Below the pieces are notes generated by a model. That model was not told the DNA's origin. It searched no databases and saw only the letters and a program-made list of their open reading frames with translations. Below, piece by piece: positions 50,907-58,838 of a DNA stretch of 64,000 nt; within the stretch, counting starts at the first letter, position 1; every line of letters starts with the position of its first letter. The DNA comes from UBA1081 sp045535305. Lineage in GTDB: Bacteria; Bacillota; Clostridia; Oscillospirales; Acutalibacteraceae. Made by a program: the position numbers and the translations under genes. The stretch spans positions 62,001-126,000 of the forward strand of contig JAZSLJ010000006.1 in NCBI GenBank assembly GCA_045535305.1, given 5' to 3'.

Positions 50907-51711
50907 GATATTTAACAACGCCGTTATCTGTATTTGAGGCAATAACGCCGTCAGCTTTAGCCTTTACCTCATCTTTTGCGTTCATTACGGCATAGGCTTC
51001 ATCGCTTGCTTCAAACATGGGTAAATCATTAAGATTATCGCCAAAACAAACAACTTTCTCAAATCCGAACATATTTTTAAGTGTTATAACAGCATTTTTT
51101 TTGGATGCATCGCTTCTGCAGACCTCCAAATACCAATGGTCTGTATTATAAATGTCCCTGTAAAACTCCACCCTTAAAGCTGTGCATTGTTTAAGCTTTT
51201 CGTAAGCAGGGATAAGCTTTTCGGCTGTGTCATCTATGGAGTAATAAACAATGTTTTTATTAATGCAGGTTTCAAAAGATTCAACACGGATAAATTTTTT
51301 ATTGTATTTTTTCTGACGTTCTTCAATAAATGCCAATGCGTTAGGTGAATCGGTATTTTCGTAATAAGTGCTGAGTGTGTCGTCGTCGATACTGTAAATA
51401 AACCCTGTTTTGATATGATTTTTGATTACATCAAAAAGAAAATTCTTACCTGATATTGAAATAGGACACACATTTACATAGTGATTGCTTTTTAAGTCAT
51501 AGACAGCAACGCCATTCATAAGAACAACGGGTATGTTTATATTTATGTTTTTAAGCATTTGCACAACGGTTGCATTTGTTCTTGCCGTTGCAACGGAAAA
51601 ATTCAGTCCTTGACCGATAAGAACATTCAGTTTTTCGGCGGTATAATCAGAAATTTCCGCATTTTTATTTAAAAGAGTACCGTCAAGGTCGGATATATAA
51701 AGAGTTTTCAT
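50884..51711 (-). CDS. Cof-type HAD-IIB phosphatase
   Basis: This 275-residue cytosolic hydrolase has motif I YISDLDGTLLNKNAEIS, motif II SVATARTNA, a cap domain of the IIB type and the motif III/IV end KKNAVITLKNMFGF, VVCFGDNLNDLPMFEASDEA and YAVMNAKDEVKAKADGVI. Members dephosphorylate sugar phosphates, flavin precursors or similar metabolites. The substrate is not deducible. Its 3' end carries the promoter of the riboswitch operon. Confidence 0.9.
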   Translation of the reverse strand: MKTLYISDLDGTLLNKNAEISDYTAEKLNVLIGQGLNFSVATARTNATVVQMLKNININIPVVLMNGVAVYDLKSNHYVNVCPISISGKNFLFDVIKNHIKTGFIYSIDDDTLSTYYENTDSPNALAFIEERQKKYNKKFIRVESFETCINKNIVYYSIDDTAEKLIPAYEKLKQCTALRVEFYRDIYNTDHWYLEVCRSDASKKNAVITLKNMFGFEKVVCFGDNLNDLPMFEASDEAYAVMNAKDEVKAKADGVIASNTDNGVVKYLENLSIL

Positions 51712-51739
51712 AAAAGCTCACCTTGTTAAAAGTAGAAAT

Positions 51740-51759
51740 ACACGGCCAAAAGACCGTGT
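51740..51759 (-). terminator. Weak terminator after the small peptide gene
   Basis: ACACGGTC and GGCCGTGT on the minus strand form an 8-bp stem (one G-U) with loop TTTT, followed by ATTTCTACTTTT. The U-run is interrupted. Confidence 0.5.
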
Positions 51760-51772
51760 ACCTGTGTTAACT

Positions 51773-51901
51773 TTATTTAATTTGTTCAAGTGCATCGTTT
51801 CCGCTGGTGCCGGAGAACAGGTTTGAAAGGAATTCGAAAATGGTGTTTAACAACTCGCCGAGTTTGATGAAGAAACCGCCGAAAAGGTCGCCTGCTGTCA
51901 T
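51773..51901 (-). CDS. 42-residue amphipathic peptide
   Basis: An ATG at 51901 follows AAAGGAGGA by 7-8 nt, an excellent ribosome site. It encodes MTAGDLFGGFFIKLGELLNT then IFEFLSNLFSGTSGNDALEQ and IK, stop at 51773. The central stretch FGGFFIKLGELLNTIFEFLSNLF is hydrophobic with periodic charged residues, consistent with one amphipathic helix. There is no signal peptide. A hairpin terminator follows. I do not recognise the family; a membrane-associated or secreted helical peptide is possible. The flanking ~160 bp upstream, AT-rich, show no other gene. Confidence 0.7.
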   Translation of the reverse strand: MTAGDLFGGFFIKLGELLNTIFEFLSNLFSGTSGNDALEQIK

Positions 51902-52014
51902 ATCTGTATCCTCCTTTGTATATTAATAATTAATTTAATTATATACCATTATATTTGATTTGTAAATAAGCTAAATGTAATTTTTGTAAAAAATATTATG
52001 TTTTTTATTATTTC

Positions 52015-52044
52015 TTGACAAAGGGAGTGCATAAATGTTAATCT
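52015..52044 (+). promoter_or_regulatory. Promoter of the propeller-like membrane protein
   Basis: TTGACA (52015-52020), 18 bp, TAATCT (52039-52044). The -10 box is only partly consensus. Confidence 0.5.
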
Positions 52045-52065
52045 AAATTAACAGGAGAGATGATA

Positions 52066-53517
52066 ATGGTTGAAAAAGCAGTTGCCAAAAACACAAAAAT
52101 TACGGTTCAAAAAGTTTTTGTGCTTAAAAAGAGTGTTATTGCATGTATCGTTGCCTTTTTTGCCGTATTAATATTGATAGTGTTCGGAGCTTACGCTCTT
52201 TCTCATGACAGTGAAGAAAAAGAAATTAATGTATTTTATTCCTCATTGATAAACGGAGCTATAGCAGTAACCGATATTAATAAACCCACTTGTATTATTG
52301 ACGGTAAAGGTGTTGCAGGTATAAAATATTCCCTTAAAAAAGAATTTGCCGCAGTTGTTATGTCTGACGGCGCTACATATTCTTTGTACTATACAGACGG
52401 CAAAACGGCAAAGCATCTTACAGCTTCGGCGTCAAACAATTATGTGATTGCTGCAGACGGAACGGCTGTTGTGTACAGCGATTCCGCATCGGAACTGTAT
52501 TTTTATGATGCACTTACAGATAATTCCATATACATAGACGGCTCAGTTATGAGCTTTTCTGTGTCCCCGTCGGGAGATGCCGTGGTTTATGTGAAAACTG
52601 AAGAAAGCGAAAACGCACTGTATCTTTATGCTGACGGAAAAACATCCCGCATAGGTGAAAATTATGTTCCTTTGGGTGTGTCGGATGATTTGCAGATGAT
52701 ATATGTGCTGAGTAACGACAACTCCCTTTATATGCTTGATGAAAACGGTGAAATGACAGCAAAAATCTGTTCAGAGGTTAAAGCGGATATGTTTTTTCTG
52801 TCAGCAGATATGAGCAGTATCGTATTCAGCGACGGAACGTATACATATATTTCAACAGAGGGAAAAAGCCGTAACAGACTCGTTGAAGCGATTGCAATGC
52901 CTGCAAACGGTAAAGCGCTTTACTCGGATTCACAAGGTAAAACTACTGTAAGTTATAATCTTTTTGATACTTTTTATTATTCGGCAGAAGGTGAAAACGT
53001 CGGCTCACTTTATTATATAGATAAAAATTTTGCAAGAACAGATGTTGCGCGTAATGTTTTAACATATATTATTACAGAGGAAAACAGCGTAGTTTATCTC
53101 ACCTCCGATTATGAAATTTTTAAATATGATTCAGGTAAAACAACACTTTTACATTCTGATGCATATCATATGATGGCTACTTCTGACGGAAAATATGTGT
53201 ATTTTATAAATTCTGCATCAGAGTTGTTCTGTATTAAAAACCGCAAAATCACACTTGTTGCGCAGAATGTAAGAAAAATTTATATGACAAAGAGTGATAA
53301 ACTGCTTTTTATAAACAGAGATGAAGAGCTGTTTAGTGTAACAGGTAGAAAAGCAGGGGATAAGATTGATGATAATGTATACGCTTGCGTATGCAGCGGT
53401 TCATCAGTTTTTTATATGAAGAATTATTCTTCGCAGTCAGGTGTATTTGAATTGTACGGCTCTGACGGCTCATTAAAATTTAAGCTGATTGACCAAAATA
53501 TATCAGCAGTCATTTGA
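52066..53517 (+). CDS. Membrane-anchored beta-propeller-like protein
   Basis: The 483-residue product has a cytosolic basic N-terminus, a signal anchor (SVIACIVAFFAVLILIVFGAYAL at about 25-47) and a large extracytoplasmic part. That part is made of repeated beta units such as YVIAADGTAVVYSDSASELY, FSVSPSGDAVVYVKTEESEN and MATSDGKYVYFINSASELFC, which suggest a TolB/WD40-like propeller. The role is unknown; such proteins are often binding or sensor scaffolds. ATG 52066 is chosen because AGGAGA is 7 nt upstream; ATG 52060 would be 1 nt away. The lipoprotein gene follows 64 bp later. Confidence 0.65.
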   Translation: MVEKAVAKNTKITVQKVFVLKKSVIACIVAFFAVLILIVFGAYALSHDSEEKEINVFYSSLINGAIAVTDINKPTCIIDGKGVAGIKYSLKKEFAAVVMSDGATYSLYYTDGKTAKHLTASASNNYVIAADGTAVVYSDSASELYFYDALTDNSIYIDGSVMSFSVSPSGDAVVYVKTEESENALYLYADGKTSRIGENYVPLGVSDDLQMIYVLSNDNSLYMLDENGEMTAKICSEVKADMFFLSADMSSIVFSDGTYTYISTEGKSRNRLVEAIAMPANGKALYSDSQGKTTVSYNLFDTFYYSAEGENVGSLYYIDKNFARTDVARNVLTYIITEENSVVYLTSDYEIFKYDSGKTTLLHSDAYHMMATSDGKYVYFINSASELFCIKNRKITLVAQNVRKIYMTKSDKLLFINRDEELFSVTGRKAGDKIDDNVYACVCSGSSVFYMKNYSSQSGVFELYGSDGSLKFKLIDQNISAVI

Positions 53518-53581
53518 ATATATATTTGAGTTAATGGTAAGTTAATAAAACAATAGTAGAATAGAATTATGAGGTGATATT

Positions 53582-54436
53582 ATGTCAATTAAAAAAATTC
53601 TTTGTTTGCTTTTATCGGTGTTAATGGTGTTTTTATTGGCAGGCTGTACAAAAACCGATAATAATGATAATACCGATAATACCGATAATGATAATGTTTT
53701 TGCCGATGAAATACAAAGTACAACTGAGGCAGAAACTACAACCGAGGCTGAAACCACAACTGAAGCTGAAACCACAACCGAAGCAGAGACCACAACAAAA
53801 GCTCCCGACGGTGAAGCTATTAAGGATATTGTTAAGACCCTTGAATCAGGCGTGTTCTATCTTGCAGGCAAAATGAATCTTACAAGCGGCGAGTCAATGG
53901 ATGCAAAAATTACATCTGACGGCAAAAATATGCGTACTGAAATCGTATCAAGCCGAATGAAAATGACAACGATTTATCTTGATGAGGTAGCATACCTTGT
54001 TAATAATTCAACAAATTATTACGCAGTGCTTGATGAAACAGCATTTGACAGCTTTGAGCAGATTTTTTCACAGATGTCAATGTACGGAGTGTCCTTCTCA
54101 AATCAGGATATAGCCGAGCTTAAAAACATGATGCAGAATTTTGATAAGAACTTTGATTATTCTCAATATATCGAGGGCGGAACTTATGATGAATTTACTG
54201 CAAAAGTTGACGGTGTAGAGTATCTTTGTTCAAGATATGTTACCGATTACGGCAAAATCTATCTTTATACTCAGGACGGAAATCTTAAAATAATGGACGT
54301 TTATGATACCGACGGATTAAGACAGATGAACTTTGTAATTTCAGCATTTATTCCTCAGGTGCTTACACCTATCTCTCTTACAGGCTATACAAAAGCCGCA
54401 TCAGTCCTTGACCTTTTTACAGGCTCAATGTATTAA
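53582..54436 (+). CDS. Lipoprotein with Thr-Glu-Ala repeat linker
   Basis: The 284-residue product has a lipoprotein signal (MSIKKILCLLLSVLMVFLLA, then GC). An Asp/Asn-rich stretch and a linker of repeats of the type TTEAE (four to five units at about 45-70) follow, then a globular domain (residues ~80-284) with VAYLVNNSTNYYAVLDETAF and VEYLCSRYVTDYGKIYLYTQ. The repeat linker probably spans the cell wall. The globular part may resemble outer LolA/LppX-like folds, but I do not recognise the family. GAGGTGA precedes the ATG. Confidence 0.7.
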   Translation: MSIKKILCLLLSVLMVFLLAGCTKTDNNDNTDNTDNDNVFADEIQSTTEAETTTEAETTTEAETTTEAETTTKAPDGEAIKDIVKTLESGVFYLAGKMNLTSGESMDAKITSDGKNMRTEIVSSRMKMTTIYLDEVAYLVNNSTNYYAVLDETAFDSFEQIFSQMSMYGVSFSNQDIAELKNMMQNFDKNFDYSQYIEGGTYDEFTAKVDGVEYLCSRYVTDYGKIYLYTQDGNLKIMDVYDTDGLRQMNFVISAFIPQVLTPISLTGYTKAASVLDLFTGSMY

Positions 54437-54439
54437 TCT

Positions 54440-54470
54440 AAAAAACGGACACCAACGGTGTCCGTTTTTT
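54440..54470 (+). terminator. Terminator of the lipoprotein gene
   Basis: AAAAACGGACACC and GGTGTCCGTTTTTT form a 13-bp stem with a 3-nt loop. The repeat element begins immediately after its last T. Confidence 0.9.
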
Positions 54471-54618
54471 ACAATAATTTAGCCAATTAACAATGTATAA
54501 TGTATAATGTACAATGAAGGAAAGGGCTTCGCCCTTTAACCCAATTTTTATGATTCAATAATTGTACATTGTAAATTGTAAATTGTAAATTGTACATTGT
54601 ACATTAAATTATTGTTTA
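54471..54618 (-). repeat. Heptamer/palindrome repeat with terminal inverted repeats, copy 3
   Basis: Read on the minus strand: TAAACAATAATTTA end, a run of 7-bp units of TTTACAA/TGTACAA type, then ATTGGGTTAAAGGGC, GAA, GCCCTTTCC, then TTGTACA, TTATACA, TTATACA, TTGTTAA and a partial TAAATTATTGT end. The core is at 54521-54537. The two arms are complementary and could fold the whole 148 bp. It resembles a MITE. Its right end overlaps the stop codon of the histidine kinase. Confidence 0.82.
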
Positions 54619-55851
54619 CAGTATCACAGTAAAGCTTATCCACTTGTTTTCTTCGCCTTTAACGGATATATTTCCGTTGTGTGCATCCACAATGGATTTT
54701 GCAATAGCAAGTCCCAGACCGTAGCCGCCTGTCGCTCGGTTTCTTGATTTATCACTGCGGTAAAATCTGTTGAATATTTTATCCATTTCGTTATTCTTGA
54801 TTGAGTTGCCCGTGTTGTAAACCTGTAATATTTTTTTGTTACCTTCGGATGCAAGCGTAACTCTTATCAATCCGTTTTCGTTTGAGTGCTTTATTGCATT
54901 ATCTATAAGGATTGTAACAAGATGTATTATTGAATCCTCGTTGCCCGAACACATTACATCAGGCTGAATATCCTGTTCAAATATTTTGCCTGCTTCAAAT
55001 GCGGTACATTCAAATTCAAGAGCCTTGTTAAGCACAAGATTACTTAAATTGAATTCGGTTATTACCATATCGTCTGCAGTTTCTTCGAATTTTGCAAGGT
55101 CAAGCAGGTCGTGTACAAGCCCGTTCATGACCGTTGATTGCGATTTTATATTATTCAGCCATTTGTTTGAGCCTATTTCAGATTCAAGCACATCTGCGTT
55201 TGCCGAAATTACCGTAAGAGGAGTTTTTAATTCGTGGCTTGCATCGGAAATGAATCGCTGTTGATTTTCAAAGGCATTACGTACAGGTTTTATTGCCCAT
55301 TTTGAAAAATAAAAAGTGAATATAAAAACAAAAATAAGGCTGAAAATGATTATAATAACCGATATTGTGAACAGATTTCTTATTAAGCTCATATCATTTG
55401 AAATGTCGATTATAACAATAACCGTGCTTAATTCATCTTTTGTTACCTCAAACATCAGGTTGTTATACATACCGCCTGTTTCGCCGCTTTCGATAATTCT
55501 TTTTGCAATACTTGTTATAGTGTCTGCTGAATAAGTGTTGTTCATGTTTGTGGAAATAAACGGAGTATCAGCATTACGGTGCATTTTGATATAGATAAAG
55601 TTAACCGATGCATGAGCATTCATAATATCCGAAAAAGGACCTCTGTCGTCAGCAAAAAAATCTCCGTTTGATTCATCAGAGAACACAAAACCTCTGCGGT
55701 CGCGTATGCTTTGTATGTTTTCTTTGCCCTGAATATAGATTCCGCCGTAAACACAAATGTTAAGCAGGCCCAATATGAATATAAGTACAAGAGAAATTGC
55801 GGCAAGTGTTATTGCCATAAATTTGCGTCTTGTTTTTTCAATCATTTTCAT
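54616..55851 (-). CDS. Membrane sensor histidine kinase
   Basis: This 411-residue kinase has two transmembrane helices (LAAISLVLIFILGLLNICVY and FTISVIIIIFSLIFVFIFTF) around a ~130-residue external sensor, then the H-box QRFISDASHELKTPLTVISA, the N-box ILIDNAIKHSNENG and the G-box GGYGLGLAIAKSIVDAHNG. No clear HAMP or PAS domain is seen. The start overlaps the regulator's stop (ATGA). The stop codon lies inside the end of the adjoining repeat element, so the final residues (TVIL) may have been set by its insertion. Confidence 0.93.
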   Translation of the reverse strand: MKMIEKTRRKFMAITLAAISLVLIFILGLLNICVYGGIYIQGKENIQSIRDRRGFVFSDESNGDFFADDRGPFSDIMNAHASVNFIYIKMHRNADTPFISTNMNNTYSADTITSIAKRIIESGETGGMYNNLMFEVTKDELSTVIVIIDISNDMSLIRNLFTISVIIIIFSLIFVFIFTFYFSKWAIKPVRNAFENQQRFISDASHELKTPLTVISANADVLESEIGSNKWLNNIKSQSTVMNGLVHDLLDLAKFEETADDMVITEFNLSNLVLNKALEFECTAFEAGKIFEQDIQPDVMCSGNEDSIIHLVTILIDNAIKHSNENGLIRVTLASEGNKKILQVYNTGNSIKNNEMDKIFNRFYRSDKSRNRATGGYGLGLAIAKSIVDAHNGNISVKGEENKWISFTVIL

Positions 55852-56525
55852 GCTTTGTTATCCTCAAGGTAATATCCGACACCGCGGGATGCTTTTATCT
55901 GGATTCGGGATTTTATTGCACCGAGCTTTTTTCTTAAAAATGAAATATATACTTCAATACTGTTGTATTCAGCTTCGCTGTCGTATCCCCATATTTTTTC
56001 AATGAATTCATCCTTGGATATGATGTTTTTGGGGGAATACATAAGCATCTGCATAATTTTGAACTCTTTTGCTCCCAGCTTTACAGATTGCCCGCCGCAG
56101 CTTAATTCGTATGTGCTTTGATTAAGAATAATATCGCCGAATGTCAATTCGTTTGAAGGTATATCACCTTTTCGTCTTGTAAGTGCGCGTATTCTTGCAA
56201 GAAGTTCTCCTTTGTTGAACGGTTTTGTAAGATAATCGTCTGCACCGCAGTCAAGTCCTCTTATTTTATCGTTTATTTCTGTTCTTGCTGTAAGAAGCAT
56301 AACGGGGGTTGATATTCCTTGTTCGCGCAATGCTTTTAATACATCAAGTCCGTTCATTTTCGGCAGCATAATGTCAAGCAGTACAAGGTCGTAAATGCCG
56401 CTGACGGCATAATCATAACCGTCTTTTCCGTCATAAACAGCGTCAACGAAATAATGCTCTTTTTTCAGTATTTCTGTCAGAGCATCTGCAAGGGAAACCT
56501 CATCTTCAACTATAAGTATTCGCAT
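55848..56525 (-). CDS. OmpR/PhoB-family response regulator
   Basis: This 225-residue regulator has a receiver domain (ILIVEDEVSLADALTEIL, phospho-Asp in LVLLDIMLPKMNGLD, Lys in YLTKPFNKGELL) and a winged helix (SKDEFIEKIWGYDSEAEYNS, RGVGYYLEDN). It belongs to the CiaR/ArlR-like group and is coupled to its kinase. AGGAGG is close to the ATG. The genes it controls are not evident from the neighbourhood. Confidence 0.94.
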   Translation of the reverse strand: MRILIVEDEVSLADALTEILKKEHYFVDAVYDGKDGYDYAVSGIYDLVLLDIMLPKMNGLDVLKALREQGISTPVMLLTARTEINDKIRGLDCGADDYLTKPFNKGELLARIRALTRRKGDIPSNELTFGDIILNQSTYELSCGGQSVKLGAKEFKIMQMLMYSPKNIISKDEFIEKIWGYDSEAEYNSIEVYISFLRKKLGAIKSRIQIKASRGVGYYLEDNKA

Positions 56526-56546
56526 AAGATAACCTCCTTTTATACA

Positions 56547-56575
56547 ATTATATTATAATCGGACGATTGAATCAA
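56547..56575 (-). promoter_or_regulatory. Promoter of the second two-component operon
   Basis: On the minus strand TTGATT (56575-56570), 17 bp, TATAAT (56552-56547), 21 bp before the regulator start. Confidence 0.65.
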
Positions 56576-56584
56576 TATTGAAAA

Positions 56585-57553
56585 TTATAGCTCAATTTCG
56601 CAGTATACAATGTTTTTGCGGTCGTATGTGTATGTGATGTGTAATTTGTTTTCGCTTGTGATTATTGCAGGGTAGGAGAATTCTCCGCCTTGTCTTTCTT
56701 CCAGTACGGAAATAATATCAAAGCTTTTTCCGTTATCGGTTGATTTCATAAGCACAAGAGGAGAACGTTCACCCCAATTTTCTTCAACGGGATTGCACAC
56801 AAGATAAATGTTGCCGTCTGCCGCTTTTACACAGTCAATACCGCTGTTATTGTTAGGAATTTCGGTTTTTTCAGCCTTTGACCATTTTCTGCCGCCGTCT
56901 GTTGATTGGGAATGGTAAACATAGCCTTTGTTTGTTCTCATAAGAGCGTGAATTACACCGTTTTCATCTTCCCATAATGTGGGCTGAATCATACTTACAA
57001 GTCCTGTGGGGAGCTTTTTAGGTCTTACTATGTAATTCTGCTTGCTCCATGTATCACCGTCATCTTCGGAAATATCTATAAAGCATCGCCAGAGCTGTTT
57101 TGTTTGTTCTGTTGATGCAGGCGCAAGAAGCAGGCCTTTTGATGTTCTGATACATTTATTTTTTACAGGACCTCTGCCTCCTGAACAGTCGTCCTTTACA
57201 AGAACTTCGGCGGCAGTCCAGCTTTCACTGCCGTCAGAAGAATCACAGTATTCCGTTACCCAATGGGATATTTTTTTACCCGTTTTGAAAAACAGCCTGA
57301 TTTTGCCGTCGTTTCTTAAAAGTAAAACGGGATTCCAATGGGGTAAATCTTTGCCTGTTTCAAGGAGCTTAGGCTCGTTCCATTTACCGCCAATTTTTTT
57401 GCTGTAAAAGATTCGAACATCATCTTTTCCTTCTTTTGTGCCTGCAAACCAAGCCGCAAGAATACTGCCGTCATTAAGCTTTAAAAGAGTTGATGCATGG
57501 CATTCGTTGAAATGCTTATCTGTTTCAAAGATAAATTCTTTTGTAATATTCAT
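56585..57553 (-). CDS. Sialidase-fold (BNR/Asp-box) glycosidase-like protein
   Basis: This 322-residue protein has three Asp-box motifs (SEDDGDTWS, STDGGRKWS, STDNGKSFD) typical of six-bladed sialidase propellers, and NECHASTLLKLNDGSILAAW at the N-terminus. There is no signal peptide, so it would act in the cytosol, unlike host-glycan sialidases. The catalytic Arg triad of true sialidases cannot be confirmed; related proteins act on other glycans. A terminator stands upstream of it, and its stop is 59 bp from the two-component operon. Confidence 0.78.
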   Translation of the reverse strand: MNITKEFIFETDKHFNECHASTLLKLNDGSILAAWFAGTKEGKDDVRIFYSKKIGGKWNEPKLLETGKDLPHWNPVLLLRNDGKIRLFFKTGKKISHWVTEYCDSSDGSESWTAAEVLVKDDCSGGRGPVKNKCIRTSKGLLLAPASTEQTKQLWRCFIDISEDDGDTWSKQNYIVRPKKLPTGLVSMIQPTLWEDENGVIHALMRTNKGYVYHSQSTDGGRKWSKAEKTEIPNNNSGIDCVKAADGNIYLVCNPVEENWGERSPLVLMKSTDNGKSFDIISVLEERQGGEFSYPAIITSENKLHITYTYDRKNIVYCEIEL

Positions 57554-57573
57554 ATATAACCTCTCTTTTTATC

Positions 57574-57603
57574 AAAAAACACTTGCTTTCGCAAGTGTTT
57601 TTT
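57574..57603 (-). terminator. Terminator after the first SDR gene
   Basis: AAAAAACACTTGC and GCAAGTGTTTTTT form a 13-bp perfect stem with a 4-nt loop; both strands receive a U-run. Confidence 0.9.
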
Positions 57604-57607
57604 ATGT

Positions 57608-58597
57608 TTAGTTTTCGTTTTCTCTTATCCATGCAACCATATCTTTGAGCGACTGCTCAACACTCATGGGGTTGTATCCAAGCTCTTTTTTAGCCTTTTC
57701 AATGGAGAAATTGCAGTTTGAAATGAGCTTTCTTACGGAATATCTTGTAAGCAGGGGAGTAGTCTTTGTTGCTTTGTAATAAACCTCCATAAGAGGTGCG
57801 GCAAGTTTTACAATGCCGTAACCCATCTGTAACTTAGGCTCTTTTTTGCCGCAAACACGGCAAAGGGTGCATATGAAATCGTTAACAGAAATCTGCTCAC
57901 CGCAAAGGATGTAACCTTCACCGCTTCTGCCTTTTTCAGCGGCTGCAATCATACCGTCTGCAACGTCGCGTATATCAACAAAGTTGTAAGCACCGAAACC
58001 GATTGAAACGGGGTAACCGTTTTTAGCAACAGTTCTTACCATTTCACCAACATTTGATACTTTAAAATCGTAAGGACCGATACAAGCGCCGGGATATACA
58101 ACAACAGCATCAATAAGTCCGTTGCGCTGATTTTCAAAAACATAGTTTGTAGCACTTGCTTTTGTTTTTGCGTATGTACCGTCAAGCTCGTCAACATTGA
58201 AGCTGTCTTTTTCAACCATAAGCTGATTGTTGGGGAGAGGATAGTATGCGTCAACGGAAGAAGCGTAAACAAGGCGTCTTACACCGCACTTTTTGCAGGC
58301 TTCAACCACATTTTTTGTTCCTTCAAAGTTTACCTTCCAAACCATATCATCCTGACCTACATTAATATCGATAAGACCGGCAAGGTGGTAAACAACATCT
58401 GCGCCTTCAAATGCTTTTTCAAGGGATTCAATATCTGTAACATCACCGTAAACCTTTTCGCATTCGATACCGTCAAAGATTTTAGTGTCTTTTCTGATAA
58501 GGATTCTTACATTTGCGCCGTTATCGGCAAGTTTTTTCAGCAGAGCATAACCGATATGACCGGTTGCGCCTGTAACTACATATAATGGATTACTCAT
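57608..58597 (-). CDS. Extended SDR / NAD-dependent epimerase-reductase
   Basis: This 329-residue Rossmann enzyme has the nucleotide motif VTGATGHIGYALLKKL, the acidic strand VYGDVTDIESLEKAFEGAD with VYHLAGLID, and the catalytic pair Tyr-x3-Lys in TYAKTKASATNYV after YASSVDAYYP. It resembles dihydroflavonol-4-reductase/3beta-HSD-like extended SDRs. The substrate is unknown. It diverges from two further SDR genes, with an unusual phased repeat in the shared 241-bp region. GAAAGGTGAG precedes the ATG. Confidence 0.87.
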   Translation of the reverse strand: MSNPLYVVTGATGHIGYALLKKLADNGANVRILIRKDTKIFDGIECEKVYGDVTDIESLEKAFEGADVVYHLAGLIDINVGQDDMVWKVNFEGTKNVVEACKKCGVRRLVYASSVDAYYPLPNNQLMVEKDSFNVDELDGTYAKTKASATNYVFENQRNGLIDAVVVYPGACIGPYDFKVSNVGEMVRTVAKNGYPVSIGFGAYNFVDIRDVADGMIAAAEKGRSGEGYILCGEQISVNDFICTLCRVCGKKEPKLQMGYGIVKLAAPLMEVYYKATKTTPLLTRYSVRKLISNCNFSIEKAKKELGYNPMSVEQSLKDMVAWIRENEN

Positions 58598-58626
58598 TTT
58601 TTCTCACCTTTCTTATATATAGCATT

Positions 58627-58654
58627 ATTATATCATTGTTTGTTATTTTTGCAA
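58627..58654 (-). promoter_or_regulatory. Promoter of the minus-strand SDR gene
   Basis: On the minus strand TTGCAA (58654-58649), 16 bp, TATAAT (58632-58627) with an upstream TGA, an extended -10. Confidence 0.7.
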
Positions 58655-58720
58655 TAGTTTGTACAGGTTTTTTCTGCAAAATTTTATATTTTTTGTCTAT
58701 CTCGCAGAAAACATTGAAAA

Positions 58721-58808
58721 ATGTTTGAATGATTTTTGAATAATGTTTGAATTATGTTTAAATATTATTTAAATTTTGTTGAAAACATGTTAGACATATG
58801 TTAAAATT
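58721..58808 (+). repeat. Eight-unit 11-bp phased repeat upstream of the SDR pair
   Basis: Eight consecutive 11-bp units start at 58721, 58732, 58743, 58754, 58765, 58776, 58787 and 58798. Examples are ATGTTTGAATG, ATTTTTGAATA, ATGTTTGAATT, ATGTTTAAATA and ATGTTAAAATT; a weaker ninth unit is at 58710. The consensus is ATGTTTGAATA. The last three units contain the promoter. An 11-bp period puts every unit on about the same DNA face. Confidence 0.88.
58779..58807 (+). promoter_or_regulatory. Promoter of the plus-strand SDR operon, within the repeat
   Basis: TTGAAA (58779-58784), 17 bp, TAAAAT (58802-58807) with an extended TGT. The upstream repeat units sit where UP elements or activator sites would be. 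Confidence 0.75.
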
Positions 58809-58838
58809 ATAACAAATTTTATTAGAGGGTGTGTTACT

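Noticed and set aside
53720..53800. Short repeated units (ACAACTGAGGC-like) that could suggest a CRISPR or VNTR array
   Set aside because: They are in-frame codons of the Thr-Glu-Ala linker of the lipoprotein, without unique spacers.
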